A DNA stretch of 57,986 bases from Bacteroidales bacterium (GTDB taxonomy: Bacteria; Bacteroidota; Bacteroidia; Bacteroidales; Muribaculaceae). Positions 25,564-35,628 of this stretch are shown here, piece after piece. The position numbers and the translations under genes were made by a program. The stretch's first letter is position 1; every line of letters starts with the position of its first letter. The notes beneath the pieces are model-generated. The model was not told the origin of the DNA. It searched no databases and saw only the letters and a list, made by a program, of their open reading frames with translations. The stretch spans positions 1 through 57,986 of the forward strand of contig JAJBVL010000108.1 of the NCBI GenBank assembly GCA_020859845.1. Direction: 5' to 3'.

Positions 25564-25589
25564 ATCTACTTGTGAGGATTGGATTAAGA

Positions 25590-28500
25590 TTAGAATGTGA
25601 GATTAATGCCTCCTACAAAAGTGCGCATTGGGGAGTAGCCGGTGTCGTCGTAGGTGGAGCGCACGCTGCGAGGGTCGAATCCCTTGCGTTTGGTCCAGTA
25701 GGCCCCATTGTCCACCGAGAAGTAGACGCGCATCGTGGGCAGGTGGTGTTTCTGCACCAGCGTTTGAGGCAGTGTGTAGCCTATCTGCAGGGTGCGGAAG
25801 GAGAGCGAGTTGGCGTTGGTAAGATACAGCGTGGAGGTGTAGCCATTCTGCGTGTCGCCATATTGCCAGCGAGGGAGGTAGGCGGTGGGAGTCTCCTCGC
25901 TCCAGCCCTTGAGAGCGTCGCGGTGGATGTTATAGCCCACGTGGCTCGAATAAGGAGCATACATCAGGGTGGCGTAGCCCGAGTCGAGTTTCTTGCCGCC
26001 AAGCGAGTAGGTGAAGTTGGCCGTAAGGTCAAAGCCCCAAGCCGTCACCGTTGTGCCAAAGCCGCCGTAGAACGTGGGCAGCGCTGAGCCTGCCAGTTGA
26101 TAGTCGGCTTTCTCGTAGGTGGAGGTGACGTAGCGCCCGTCGGCTGTGGTGACGGGGTTGCCGTTGGCGTCAAGGTCGGCGTTCTCCACCGAATTGGTGA
26201 TCCAACTGGGCTCGCCATTGCTGTTGGGGCCTGCATATTCTTGGATGTACCAAGAGTAGAGGGGCAGACCCTCGCCATAGAAGAGGTAGGAGCCTTGATA
26301 GCCCCAGTGGCCGTCGATCTCTATCTGATGCTTGTCGTCGGGGAGCTTGGTGATACGGTTTTTCTCCCAGCTGCCGTTGAGGTTTACGTTCCAGTTGAAG
26401 TTGCGCGAGCGTATCAGGGTGGCGTTGAGCTGGAATTCAATACCTTGATTCACCATATCGCCGATGTTGGCATAGTATGTCGAGTAGCCCAGCGATGAGG
26501 GAGTCTCTGAGTAGGTGAGCATGTCGGAGGTCTTGCGCCAGTAGTATTCGATGCTACCGCTCAGGCGATAGTTGAAGGCCTCAAATTCAAAACCAGTGTT
26601 GAGAGCTCCGTTTTTCTCCCAAGTGATGTTGGGATTGCCTTTGGTGGAGAAGGCGAGCGCCACTTGGTTGTCGCTATTGGAGATAGTATAGTAGTCGGTA
26701 TACTTAAACGAGCCGATGGCGTCGTTGCCTTGCTCGCCATAGGATATCTTGTATTTGAGCATGGAGAGCAGGGGATTCTTGGGAAACCATTCCTCTTTGG
26801 AAAGGATCCAAGCGCCGCCCACCGACCAGAAGTTGCCCCAGCGATGGTTGGGGTGGAAATACGACGAGCCGTCGCGGCGGAAGGATGCCGAGGCAAAGTA
26901 GCGGCTGGCGTAGTCATACTGAGCGCGGATGAAGTAGCCTTCGCGATTGACCATCGTCTTGGAGCCGCTCATGCTGCCATTCACGATGGCGCCGTTGAGC
27001 TCGAGGTTTTGGGTATACATAGCCACAAAGCTCTTAGAGCCTCCGAGCTGCGTCGTTGAGTAGCGGTTGTATTCATGTCCCAGGAGCACCTCGACGTGGT
27101 TGTGGCCAAAGTCGTGGCTCCAGTTGAGGAGTTGCTGGAAGTTGGTGGTGAGATAGCGATAGTGGTAGGTCGACACTGTACCGTTGGTCTTCTGCGAGTA
27201 GCCATAGTAGGGGTTGGTCGACGAGCCAGAACGAGTCTCTGTCAGGTAGACGCTGCCGTTGATGGTCAAGCGAAAGTCGTTGAGAAAGTCGGCGATGGCG
27301 TAGCCCGAGAAGTTGGCCGAGTTGTTGGTGCTTTGCGACGTGTTGAGGCGGTCGCTTTGCAGAGAGTTGTATTGCTTGAGCACTGGGCGCACCAGTCCGG
27401 CGTTGGTGCCGTCGCCATAGTCGTACATTGCCCCATGCTCATCGGTCATTATCACCCCGTCGCCGTCGCGCAAGAATAGAGGATAGATAGGCGCTATGCT
27501 ATGACAGGCAGAGAATGCGCTGCTCATGGCGTTGACCTCGCTATTGACATAGCTGGTGTTGGCTCCCACCTTAAGCCACGAATAGGCCTGATAGTCGGTC
27601 TTAAGTCGAGCCGTGTAGCGCTTGAGCGAGGATCCATAGCAAATACCATCATTGTCGAGGTAGCCGAGGCTCATGTATACCGAGTACTTCTCACCTCCGC
27701 CCGACAGTGTGAGGTTGTATTCCTGTCGGAAGCCGTTGCGTAGACCATAGTCGCGCCAGCTGTCGGGGGTAAGGGTGTAGGTCTGTCCGTCGTAGGTCAG
27801 TTTGTTGCCCAGAGTGGCGTTGGGATTCAGTTTCCCGGAGCGTCCTATGAGTGTCTGTCCTGAGGGCACAGAGTAGACGATGTAGCCAAGACCACCTTGA
27901 GTGTCGTCGTTGGTTATCATCATATTATTGGCTTGCAGGTGGGCGGCTGCTTCGGTCATTCCCCCGCTGCGCATATAGTAGTTTTTGAGGGCCAGATAGT
28001 GGGCCTCGTAGTATTCGCCGGCGTTGTCGATCACGTCGTAGTCCACTTTGGCATCGGTGTTGACACCCCATTTAGCGTCGAGCGTCACCTTCGTGCGACC
28101 TTTCTGCGCGCTCTTGGTGGTAATCATTATCACACCGTTGGCGCCCCGCGCACCATAGAGGGCGTTGGAAGCCGCATCCTTGAGCACAGATATGTTGTCG
28201 ACGTCGGCGGGATTGATGTCGCGCCAGTTGCCGTTAAACACCAGGCCGTCTACGATGATCAATGGCTCGGTGCCGGCATTGATGGAACTGAGGCCGCGGA
28301 TGTTGATAGTCGACGACTTTGAGGGGTCGTTGGTATCAATCATCGTCAAGCCCGGCACCTTTCCTTGCAGACCGGTGATAGGGTTGTTGACCTGCGATTT
28401 GGTGAGGTCGTCGCTCTTGATCACAGTGGCGGAGCCAGTAAAGGCCTCGCGTTTCTGCTTGCCAAAGGCCACTACCACCACCTCATCGAGCATATCTACT

Positions 28501-28790
28501 TGGGTCTGAAGCACCACTCTCACTTCGGGTTCAATCTTTACGGTGGCTGTCTCCATCCCCACGTAGGTGACGGTGATTGTCTTGTCGCTGCTGGTAAGAT
28601 TAGAGAAAGAGAAGCGGCCCTCCATATCAGTGGCCACTCGCTTCTGGGTGCCCGTCACAGTCACTGTGGCTCCAATTACTGGCTCGCCATCTTCGGCCGA
28701 TACCACAATGCCTTTCATTGACGTGATTTGGGCTATGGCCATTAGGGCTGAGAGCCACATCATGACCATGCATAGGATAGCTTTTTTCAT
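25590..28790 (-). CDS. SusC/RagA-family TonB-linked outer-membrane transporter
   Basis: 1066 residues. Signal peptide 1-21 (MWLSALMAIAQ), then a carboxypeptidase-D-like regulatory domain (GIVVSAEDGEPVIGATVTV), a TonB-box-like stretch (DEVVVVAFGKQKREAFTG), the plug domain (GLQGKVPGLTMIDTNDP, INIRGLSSINAGTEPLIIVD, ALYGARGANGVIMITTKS) and a long beta-barrel ending in GGINLTF with terminal Phe. It imports glycan fragments with its SusD partner using TonB energy. Gene order is susC, susD, surface lipoprotein. No adjacent SusR, HTCS or ECF/anti-sigma regulator is seen. Confidence 0.97.
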   Translation of the reverse strand: MKKAILCMVMMWLSALMAIAQITSMKGIVVSAEDGEPVIGATVTVTGTQKRVATDMEGRFSFSNLTSSDKTITVTYVGMETATVKIEPEVRVVLQTQVDMLDEVVVVAFGKQKREAFTGSATVIKSDDLTKSQVNNPITGLQGKVPGLTMIDTNDPSKSSTINIRGLSSINAGTEPLIIVDGLVFNGNWRDINPADVDNISVLKDAASNALYGARGANGVIMITTKSAQKGRTKVTLDAKWGVNTDAKVDYDVIDNAGEYYEAHYLALKNYYMRSGGMTEAAAHLQANNMMITNDDTQGGLGYIVYSVPSGQTLIGRSGKLNPNATLGNKLTYDGQTYTLTPDSWRDYGLRNGFRQEYNLTLSGGGEKYSVYMSLGYLDNDGICYGSSLKRYTARLKTDYQAYSWLKVGANTSYVNSEVNAMSSAFSACHSIAPIYPLFLRDGDGVIMTDEHGAMYDYGDGTNAGLVRPVLKQYNSLQSDRLNTSQSTNNSANFSGYAIADFLNDFRLTINGSVYLTETRSGSSTNPYYGYSQKTNGTVSTYHYRYLTTNFQQLLNWSHDFGHNHVEVLLGHEYNRYSTTQLGGSKSFVAMYTQNLELNGAIVNGSMSGSKTMVNREGYFIRAQYDYASRYFASASFRRDGSSYFHPNHRWGNFWSVGGAWILSKEEWFPKNPLLSMLKYKISYGEQGNDAIGSFKYTDYYTISNSDNQVALAFSTKGNPNITWEKNGALNTGFEFEAFNYRLSGSIEYYWRKTSDMLTYSETPSSLGYSTYYANIGDMVNQGIEFQLNATLIRSRNFNWNVNLNGSWEKNRITKLPDDKHQIEIDGHWGYQGSYLFYGEGLPLYSWYIQEYAGPNSNGEPSWITNSVENADLDANGNPVTTADGRYVTSTYEKADYQLAGSALPTFYGGFGTTVTAWGFDLTANFTYSLGGKKLDSGYATLMYAPYSSHVGYNIHRDALKGWSEETPTAYLPRWQYGDTQNGYTSTLYLTNANSLSFRTLQIGYTLPQTLVQKHHLPTMRVYFSVDNGAYWTKRKGFDPRSVRSTYDDTGYSPMRTFVGGINLTF

Positions 28791-28854
28791 AAATAGGGTT
28801 TAACTAAATTTTTAAGCATAATGACAACATGGGTTGTGCTATTCATGGGATATG

Positions 28855-28862
28855 CAAAGGTA
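28855..28862 (-). promoter_or_regulatory. Putative -7 element for the susC operon
   Basis: Minus strand TACCTTTG, a perfect TAnnTTTG box, 64 bases before the susC ATG. No TTTG at the expected N20 position. The rest of the 28791-29003 gap is AT-rich with nothing else I can name. Confidence 0.5.
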
Positions 28863-29003
28863 CGTTGAAATATTTAAATGACATCCCTTTCTTTTGCAAA
28901 ATTTTTAGCAAATTGTTGTATCTAAACGTCGTATTGTTACTTATTATTGCGTTTTCGTTTAAAAATTTTCTAAAAGGTACATCTGCCTTCAGCCCCTGTG
29001 CCC

Positions 29004-29097
29004 CTCTGTCCTCTATGCACAGCTCTGTCCGCTCTGTCCTCTATGCACAGCTCTGTCCGCTCTGTCCTCTATGCGCAGCTCAGTCCCCTCTGTCCCT
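29004..29097. repeat. 28-bp tandem repeat, three copies plus a partial fourth
   Basis: Units at 29004-29031, 29032-29059 and 29060-29087. The first two are identical and the third differs at four positions. A shortened fourth runs into the stop codon of the M15 gene. Each unit contains CTCTGTCC twice around TCTATGCACAG. There are no unique spacers, so it is not a CRISPR. Confidence 0.92.
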
Positions 29098-29859
29098 CTA
29101 TTTCTCAAAATGCTGGTAATCCTTGCGATTGGCCCAGTCGCCACCCCATTTAAACCCGTATTGCTTGAAAAGCTTGACGGCCAAGTCGTCGCGGGTAATC
29201 TTGTAGGGAAACTCCTTGGTGCGGTCAACGTATTCTTTGGCCGTAGATGGTTGGAGGGTAGAGAGGTCGGCCTTGCGTGGCTGGAGCTTAGAGTACTTGA
29301 AGTAAGGATTGTAGAGAGGATTGATGTCGATGGCCATACCCATGGAGTGTTTGGAAAGGCGCGCCGACCCCACTATTGAGCGATAGCAGAAAGCCGACGT
29401 GTTGTTGGCCCTCATCGACTTCTCGTCGTTGGCGCCAAAGTCGTCGATTAGTCGCATGCTTTCAATGGGGTATCCGGCTTGGTAGAGCTTAAGGAAGATA
29501 GAGTCGACATCAGCGGCTATACGGCGGTTGACTATCATCTCACCCTTCATTATCTGGCCTTCGGGCCCCACATGGAGCAGCTGCAGATAGCGGAGGTCGC
29601 TCGTCGTGAGGCCTCTCACGCCATCGGGGAGCGAAGAACCCTTGATGCGCTTTGCTATCTGTGGGCTTATTTCCTGCACGCTGAAAGCCACGCCCTCGTC
29701 AATCAAGCGCTGCGCTTCTATGGAGTCGACCGTCTCTCCCGCTTGCCATGCGGGTAGAGGGGAGGGGGAGGTTGAGGTCTGCGCCTCAAGGGAAGAGACG
29801 GTCATAAATAATATTATTAAGGAGATGATAGTCGGGATAATGTATCTCAAATGGGTCAT
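29098..29859 (-). CDS. M15-family D-Ala-D-Ala-type peptidase
   Basis: 253 residues. Signal peptide with the hydrophobic core IIPTIISLIILFMTVSSLEA. The C-terminal half is a VanY-like M15 peptidase: zinc ligands in SKHSMGMAIDINPLYNPY (H and D) and the last histidine in KDYQHFEK. Such enzymes cut the D-Ala-containing cross-bridge or stem of peptidoglycan in the periplasm. It is a single gene, divergent from rarA, and its stop codon abuts a 28-bp tandem repeat. Confidence 0.87.
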   Translation of the reverse strand: MTHLRYIIPTIISLIILFMTVSSLEAQTSTSPSPLPAWQAGETVDSIEAQRLIDEGVAFSVQEISPQIAKRIKGSSLPDGVRGLTTSDLRYLQLLHVGPEGQIMKGEMIVNRRIAADVDSIFLKLYQAGYPIESMRLIDDFGANDEKSMRANNTSAFCYRSIVGSARLSKHSMGMAIDINPLYNPYFKYSKLQPRKADLSTLQPSTAKEYVDRTKEFPYKITRDDLAVKLFKQYGFKWGGDWANRKDYQHFEK

Positions 29860-29878
29860 AATTACAGATTGATTTCCG

Positions 29879-29886
29879 CAAAATTA
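29879..29886 (-). promoter_or_regulatory. Putative -7 element for the M15 gene
   Basis: Minus strand TAATTTTG, 19 bases before the ATG at 29859; fits TAnnTTTG. No -33 TTTG at N20. Confidence 0.45.
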
Positions 29887-29930
29887 CAATTTTTTGAGGA
29901 TTTACCTTCCATTTTGCGTTAATAACGTTG

Positions 29931-29938
29931 TAACTTTG
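29931..29938 (+). promoter_or_regulatory. Putative -7 element for rarA
   Basis: TAACTTTG ends seven bases before the rarA ATG at 29946. A TTTG lies at 29913-29916 but the spacer is only 14. It implies a very short leader. Confidence 0.55.
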
Positions 29939-29945
29939 CATTAAT

Positions 29946-31235
29946 ATGAATCCACCACTTGCCGAGAGGCTCCGGCCCTCCAACCTCGATGATTACATAG
30001 GCCAGACCCACATCGTGGGGCAAGGCGCCATCATCCGCCGCATGATTGAGAGCGGGCGGGTGGCTTCTTTTATCCTCTGGGGGCCTCCAGGGGTGGGGAA
30101 GACTACTCTTGCCCGCATCATAGCCAGCGAGGTGAAGGCTCCTTTCTACACCCTCAGCGCTGTCAATTCGGGAGTAAAAGAGGTGAGAGACGTCCTTGAG
30201 CGTTGTCGCCATGATGCCATGAGTATGTTTGCGGGCGGTAGGCCCATCCTCTTCATCGACGAAATCCATCGTTTCAGCAAGAATCAGCAAGATAGCTTGC
30301 TTGGAGCGGTGGAGAATGGCACAGTGACTCTCATTGGCGCCACCACGGAGAATCCTTCGTTTGAGGTGATACGCCCGTTGCTCTCCCGCGCTCAGGTATA
30401 TACTCTGGAACCACTGAGCAATGCCGACCTCGACGTGCTCCTCCAGCGAGCGCTGACTACCGACCGCGTGCTGAGCGCTCGGCGAGTGAGAGTCGACTCC
30501 ACGGAGGCCCTCTTCAGATTTGCCGGTGGCGACGCCCGTAAGCTACTCAATATCCTCGACCTGCTTGAGCAGTCGACCCCCGACGGCGAAGAGATAGTAA
30601 TCGACGACAAGGCTGTCACTGAGCGCCTGCAGCGCAACCCCGCAGCCTACGATAAGAATGGCGAACTCCACTATGATATCATCTCGGCTTTTATCAAGAG
30701 CGTGCGCGGCAGCGACCCCGACGCAGCCATCTACTGGTTGGCTCGAATGATTGAGGGCGGAGAGGAACCCGAGTTTATAGCTCGCCGCCTGGCCATTCTC
30801 GCCGCAGAGGATATAGGGCTCGCCAACCCCAACGCGTTGCTTCTCGCCAATGCCACCTTTGATATAATCCACAAGATAGGGTGGCCTGAGGGCCGTATAC
30901 CGCTTGCCGAATGCACAATTTATCTGGCCACTTCGCCTAAAAGTAATAGCGCCTATATGGCCATCGACACCGCTCTGCAACTCGTGCGCGACACGGGAGC
31001 TCCTCCCGTGCCACTTCATCTGCGCAATGCCCCTACCAAACTTATGAAGCAGCTGGGCTATGGCGCTGATTATAAGTATGCCCACGCCTATCCAGGCCAC
31101 TTCGTAAAGCAACAGTTTATGCCCGATGCTCTGCAAGGCACGCGCCTGTGGACTCCGGCCGATAATCCCGCAGAGCAGCGCTCGGCCGAGCTTCAGCGCC
31201 AGCGTTGGGGCGGCGATAAACCGCTTGGTGAGTAA
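29946..31235 (+). CDS. rarA: Replication-associated recombination protein A (AAA+ ATPase)
   Basis: 429 residues. RarA (MgsA) is a clamp-loader-like ATPase acting at stalled replication forks. Visible motifs: MNPPLAERLRPSNLDDYIGQ at the N terminus, Walker A GPPGVGKTT (46-54), Walker B ILFIDEIHRF (101-110), sensor GATTENPSFEV, and the C-terminal tetramerisation region (YDIISAFIKSVRGSDPDAA, ARRLAILAAEDIGLANPNA). Its promoter box is nearly on the start codon. It is divergent from the M15 gene and about 80 bases upstream of the glycogen synthase gene, which has its own promoter. Confidence 0.96.
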   Translation: MNPPLAERLRPSNLDDYIGQTHIVGQGAIIRRMIESGRVASFILWGPPGVGKTTLARIIASEVKAPFYTLSAVNSGVKEVRDVLERCRHDAMSMFAGGRPILFIDEIHRFSKNQQDSLLGAVENGTVTLIGATTENPSFEVIRPLLSRAQVYTLEPLSNADLDVLLQRALTTDRVLSARRVRVDSTEALFRFAGGDARKLLNILDLLEQSTPDGEEIVIDDKAVTERLQRNPAAYDKNGELHYDIISAFIKSVRGSDPDAAIYWLARMIEGGEEPEFIARRLAILAAEDIGLANPNALLLANATFDIIHKIGWPEGRIPLAECTIYLATSPKSNSAYMAIDTALQLVRDTGAPPVPLHLRNAPTKLMKQLGYGADYKYAHAYPGHFVKQQFMPDALQGTRLWTPADNPAEQRSAELQRQRWGGDKPLGE

Positions 31236-31242
31236 GACCTTT

Positions 31243-31274
31243 TTTGTTTATTTGGAAAATATTCACTACCTTTG
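31243..31274 (+). promoter_or_regulatory. Promoter of the glycogen synthase operon
   Basis: TTTG (31243-31246), 20 bases, TACCTTTG (31267-31274): a perfect match, 44 bases before the ATG at 31319. Confidence 0.8.
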
Positions 31275-31318
31275 CGCCCAAAATACAGATTACATCATAT
31301 TAACCACCGCGACCTAAC

Positions 31319-32995
31319 ATGCATAAAGCACCTGTAGCGCCCGTCGACCTCCTCTTCGAGACAAGTTGGGAGGTATGCAACAAGATAGGCGGCATTTACA
31401 CAGTCTTGTCAACCAAGGCTAAAACTCTTCAGTCGCTATACAAGGATAAAGTTATTTTTATCGGACCCGACGTATGGACTCCAGATAATCCCTCTCCCTA
31501 CTTCTTACCTTCCGACAGTATCCTCAAGGCGTGGCGCAAGAGCGCGTCGCTTCCTGAGGGGATAAGTGTGAGGTGTGGCCGCTGGGATGTCCCTGGCAAG
31601 CCTATTGTCATTCTGGTAAAGTTTGACTCCTTATATGCCTCCAACCCTGAGTTCTTCGGCAAGATGTGGGAGCTCTACGGTGTCGACTCGCTGCATGAAT
31701 ATGGCGACTATGGCGAGGGATGTGCCTTCGCTCGCGCTGCTGGTATGGTGATTGAGAGCCTCTGCGCCTTTAAGAAGTTTTCGGAGGCCAATAATGTGAT
31801 AGCCCACTTCGACGAGTGGACCACCGGCATGGGTCTCCTCTATGTGAAATGGAAGGTGCCATATGTGGCCACCATTTTCACCACCCACGCCACCAGCATC
31901 GGCCGCAGTATATGTGGCAACGGTAAGCATCTCTACGAGTATCTCCATGCTTACAATGGCGATCAGATGGCTCGCGAGCTCAATATGGAGGCCAAGCACT
32001 CGCTCGAAAAGACAGCAGCCCACCAGGCCGACTGCTTTACGACGGTGAGCGAAGTGACAGCCATCGAGTGTGAGCAGTTGCTCGACCGTCGTCCAGATAT
32101 CGTGACGCCGAACGGCTTTGAGCAAAACTTCGTGCCACCCAAAAGCCGCTTTAAGACGGCCCGTGAAGCCGCTCGCCAAAAGCTCCTGCAGGTAGCATCT
32201 ACTCTGATAGGCCGCGAGCTGCCCCACCACACTTTCCTCGTGGCCACCTCGGGCCGCTGCGAGTATCGTAATAAGGGAATCGACGTGTTTCTCGACTCCA
32301 TCAACCGCTTGGAGCAAATGGACACCCAGCGCCACGTGGTGGCCTTTGTGCTCGTGCCTGCTTGGATGAAGGAGCCGCGCCTCGACCTTCAAGAGGCTCT
32401 CGCTCAACCCTCAAAGCCCGGCGACACTTCTGCGCAGCTCCCCGATCCCGTCATCACCCATTGGCTCAACAACCCCAATGAAGACCCCATCATAGGGCGT
32501 ATCCACAGCTTGGGCTTTGCCAATGCATCTCAGCGCCAAGCCAATGTCATCTATGTGCCCTGCTACCTCAATGGTGTAGATGGCATCTTCAACTCCTCCT
32601 ACTACGACCTCCTGATAGGCTTTGATGCCACGGTGTTCCCCTCTTATTATGAGCCTTGGGGCTACACTCCGCTGGAGAGCATCGCCTTCGGAGTGCCAAC
32701 CATCACCACCTCCCTTTCAGGATTTGGACAGTGGGCCCTTGATACTACCGACGACCAGTTTGAATCGGGCGGGGTAGTGGTAGTGGGCCGCAACGACAAC
32801 AACTACGACGACGTCACTTACAATATAGCGCGTAGCCTGCGCTTCCTCGCCCAGTCGAGCGAGGCCACTCTCCAAGAGATAAGCCAGCAGGCAATGGCCA
32901 CGGCCGAGCGCGCAGCCTGGAGTTATTTCATAGAGTATTATGTCGAAGCCTTTGATATAGCTCTCCGTCACTGCCACGAGCGCCAAGAGAAATAG
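31319..32995 (+). CDS. Glycogen synthase, GT3 (eukaryote-like) family
   Basis: 558 residues. The N-terminal LLFETSWEVCNKIGGIYTVL is the GT3 donor-site signature, followed by FIGPDVW and FDEWTTGMGLLYVK. The second Rossmann half has TSGRCEYRNKGIDVFLDSI and the conserved catalytic-side FPSYYEPWGYTPLESIAFG. It extends alpha-1,4-glucan from a sugar nucleotide in the cytoplasm. GT3 enzymes of animals and fungi use UDP-glucose; donor use here is not shown by sequence. It leads a run with glycogen phosphorylase, pyrK and pyrD. A different, GT5-like gene is at 50384. Confidence 0.94.
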   Translation: MHKAPVAPVDLLFETSWEVCNKIGGIYTVLSTKAKTLQSLYKDKVIFIGPDVWTPDNPSPYFLPSDSILKAWRKSASLPEGISVRCGRWDVPGKPIVILVKFDSLYASNPEFFGKMWELYGVDSLHEYGDYGEGCAFARAAGMVIESLCAFKKFSEANNVIAHFDEWTTGMGLLYVKWKVPYVATIFTTHATSIGRSICGNGKHLYEYLHAYNGDQMARELNMEAKHSLEKTAAHQADCFTTVSEVTAIECEQLLDRRPDIVTPNGFEQNFVPPKSRFKTAREAARQKLLQVASTLIGRELPHHTFLVATSGRCEYRNKGIDVFLDSINRLEQMDTQRHVVAFVLVPAWMKEPRLDLQEALAQPSKPGDTSAQLPDPVITHWLNNPNEDPIIGRIHSLGFANASQRQANVIYVPCYLNGVDGIFNSSYYDLLIGFDATVFPSYYEPWGYTPLESIAFGVPTITTSLSGFGQWALDTTDDQFESGGVVVVGRNDNNYDDVTYNIARSLRFLAQSSEATLQEISQQAMATAERAAWSYFIEYYVEAFDIALRHCHERQEK

Positions 32996-33069
32996 GCGCC
33001 CTCAAAGCAGCTATAATCCACGAAAGCTTAATAGAGTAAACCCAATTTAATTACAATTACTAAGGTATT

Positions 33070-35628
33070 ATGAAGATTCAAGTTAGCAACACCAACGCTC
33101 CTGTGTGGCGTGAAGCTACTGTTCAAGCCGAGCTCCCTATGAAGCTCAAGCCGCTTGAAGAACTTGCCAAAAACCTCTGGTGGGTATGGAACAGCGAGGG
33201 CAAATCGCTCTTCCGCACACTCAATCCCGACCTTTGGCGCTCTACGGGCGAAAACCCTGTGATGCTCCTGCAGCGTCTCTCGGCCGAGCGTCTTGATGAG
33301 ATCCTCCACGACCGCGAACTGATGGAGCGCATCGACCATGTGTATGCCAGCTTCAAGGAGTACATGAAGCAACCCATGCGCGACGATGTACCCTCCGTCT
33401 CCTACTTCTCTATGGAGTATGGTCTTTGCAACTGTCTTAAGATTTATTCCGGTGGTCTCGGCGTACTCGCCGGCGACTACATCAAAGAAGCCTCCGACAG
33501 CCGCGTGAAGATGACGGCCGTGGGCTTCCTTTACCGTTTTGGCTACTTCACCCAGACCCTCTCGGTCGACGGCCAGCAGATAGCCAACTACGAAGCCCAA
33601 AACTTCAACCAGCTCCCCATCGAGCAGGTATGTGAGAAGGATGGCCATCCTATGATTCTCGAGGTGCCTTACCCCGACCGTATCGTCTACAGCCACATTT
33701 GGCGTGTGTCCGTGGGTCGGATGAACCTATACCTGCTCGACACCGACTTTGACATGAATAGCGAGTTTGACCGCCAGATTACCCACAAGCTCTATGGTGG
33801 CGACTGGGAAAACCGTATCAAGCAGGAGTATCTGCTCGGTATAGGTGGCGTGCTCATGCTCAAGAAGCTCGGCATCAACTCCGACCTCTACCACTGCAAC
33901 GAAGGCCACGCCGCTCTGCTCAATCTCCAGCGATTGGTTGACTATGTGCAGGGTCAGAAGCTTACGTTCAACGAGGCTCTCGAAGTGGTGCGCTCGTCGT
34001 CGCTCTACACCGTGCACACCCCCGTGCCTGCCGGCCACGACTACTTTGACGAGGGCCTCTTCTGGAAATATATGAGCGAATTTCCCGGTAAACTCGGTAT
34101 CACTGGTCAAGAACTCATCAACATGGGCCGTGAGAACCCCGATAGCAACGAGCGCTTCTCGATGAGCGTCTTCGCTCTCAACACCTGTCAGGAGGCCAAC
34201 GGTGTGAGCTGGCTCCATGGCGAAGTGTCGAAAAAGATGTTCCAGGGCGTATGGAAGGGCTATTCTTGGGAGGAGAGCCACGTGGGCTACGTCACCAACG
34301 GTGTCCACATGCCCACCTGGGCTGCCTCGGAGTGGAAGGCCTTCTATGGCGACCATCTGGGTCAGCAGGTGTTTGAAAACCAGAGCGACCCCGAGGCCTG
34401 GAAGGGTATCTTCGATTGCAGCGACGAGTCGATTTGGGATATGCGCGTGCGTCTCAAGAAGAAGTTTATCGAGTTTGTAAAGCGCGACTTCAAGGAGAAG
34501 TGGCTTAAGAATCAAGGCGATCCAGCAGCCGTGATGCAGGTGCTCGACAAGATCAACCCCAACGCTCTTATCTTTGGCTTCGCTCGTCGTTTTGCCACCT
34601 ATAAGCGTGCCCACCTCCTCTTCAACGACCTCGACCGTCTGGCCAAGATTGTCAACAATCCTCAGTTCCCCGTGCAGTTTATCTTCTCGGGTAAGGCTCA
34701 CCCCGCCGATGGTGCAGGCCAAGGCCTTATCAAGCGCATAATGGAGATATCGCGCATGCCTCAGTTCCTGGGCAAGGTGATCTTCCTTGAGGACTACAAT
34801 ATGATCGTAGCCAAGCGCCTCGTGACAGGCGTTGACGTATGGCTCAACTTCCCCACGCGTCCTCTTGAAGCCTCTGGCACCTCGGGCGAAAAGGCCGAGA
34901 TGAACGGCGTGCTCAACTTCTCGGTGCTCGACGGATGGTGGTATGAAGGCTACCGCAAGGATGAGAAGGGTGGCTGGGCGCTCACCGACGTGCGCACCTT
35001 TACCGACCAGGCACAGCAGGATAAGCTCGACGCTGCCACCATCTACAACATGCTGGAGAACGAGATTATCCCTCTCTACTTCGCCAAGAATTCACGCGGC
35101 TACTCGCCCGAATGGATCCAGTATATCAAGCGTTCTATAGGCCACATCGCTCCCCACTTCACCATGAAGCGTCAGCTCGACGACTATATCAGCCGCTTCT
35201 ATTGCCCCGAGGACAAGCGTTTCCGCGCCCTCATTGCCAACGACTATGCCCTCGCCAAGGAGATTGCTGCTTGGAAGGAGAAGGTGGCAGGCCTCTGGGA
35301 TGGCATCAAGGTGATAGACATTAAGCTCAACATGCCTTCTGGCACTACGTTTACCGGCATGTCGTACGACGTAGAGGCCGTAATTGATACCAATGGCCTT
35401 GGCGACGACCTTGGTCTGGAAGTAGTGGTCTACAAGATGGAGAATGGTCAAGATCGCTTCTTCGAGACACGTCCGTTCAACGTGGTGAGGCGCGATGGCA
35501 ATATCTACACCTACGACCTCCACGAGAAGATACGCGAGGCTGGAGTGTTCCGCTACGGCCTTCGTCTCTATCCTAAAAACCCCAATCTGCCTCATCGTCA
35601 AGACTTTGCATTCGTGCGTTGGATATGA
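33070..35628 (+). CDS. Alpha-glucan (glycogen) phosphorylase, GT35 short type
   Basis: 852 residues. Belongs to the alpha-glucan phosphorylase group with the N-terminal [17 protein letters not shown] block. Other marks: [62 protein letters not shown] and [20 protein letters not shown] around the pyridoxal-phosphate/phosphate site. It releases glucose-1-phosphate from glycogen or maltodextrins. Pairing with the synthase 74 bases upstream gives a build/degrade couple. The stop codon TGA overlaps the ATG of pyrK (ATGA), implying translational coupling to pyrimidine-synthesis genes. Confidence 0.94.
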   Translation: MKIQVSNTNAPVWREATVQAELPMKLKPLEELAKNLWWVWNSEGKSLFRTLNPDLWRSTGENPVMLLQRLSAERLDEILHDRELMERIDHVYASFKEYMKQPMRDDVPSVSYFSMEYGLCNCLKIYSGGLGVLAGDYIKEASDSRVKMTAVGFLYRFGYFTQTLSVDGQQIANYEAQNFNQLPIEQVCEKDGHPMILEVPYPDRIVYSHIWRVSVGRMNLYLLDTDFDMNSEFDRQITHKLYGGDWENRIKQEYLLGIGGVLMLKKLGINSDLYHCNEGHAALLNLQRLVDYVQGQKLTFNEALEVVRSSSLYTVHTPVPAGHDYFDEGLFWKYMSEFPGKLGITGQELINMGRENPDSNERFSMSVFALNTCQEANGVSWLHGEVSKKMFQGVWKGYSWEESHVGYVTNGVHMPTWAASEWKAFYGDHLGQQVFENQSDPEAWKGIFDCSDESIWDMRVRLKKKFIEFVKRDFKEKWLKNQGDPAAVMQVLDKINPNALIFGFARRFATYKRAHLLFNDLDRLAKIVNNPQFPVQFIFSGKAHPADGAGQGLIKRIMEISRMPQFLGKVIFLEDYNMIVAKRLVTGVDVWLNFPTRPLEASGTSGEKAEMNGVLNFSVLDGWWYEGYRKDEKGGWALTDVRTFTDQAQQDKLDAATIYNMLENEIIPLYFAKNSRGYSPEWIQYIKRSIGHIAPHFTMKRQLDDYISRFYCPEDKRFRALIANDYALAKEIAAWKEKVAGLWDGIKVIDIKLNMPSGTTFTGMSYDVEAVIDTNGLGDDLGLEVVVYKMENGQDRFFETRPFNVVRRDGNIYTYDLHEKIREAGVFRYGLRLYPKNPNLPHRQDFAFVRWI

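Noticed and set aside
29004-29097. CRISPR array
   Set aside because: The 28-bp units are directly adjacent with no unique spacers, and no cas genes are present.
33727-34722. 331-codon minus-strand open frame
   Set aside because: It is antisense to the glycogen phosphorylase gene, a by-product of its codon use.
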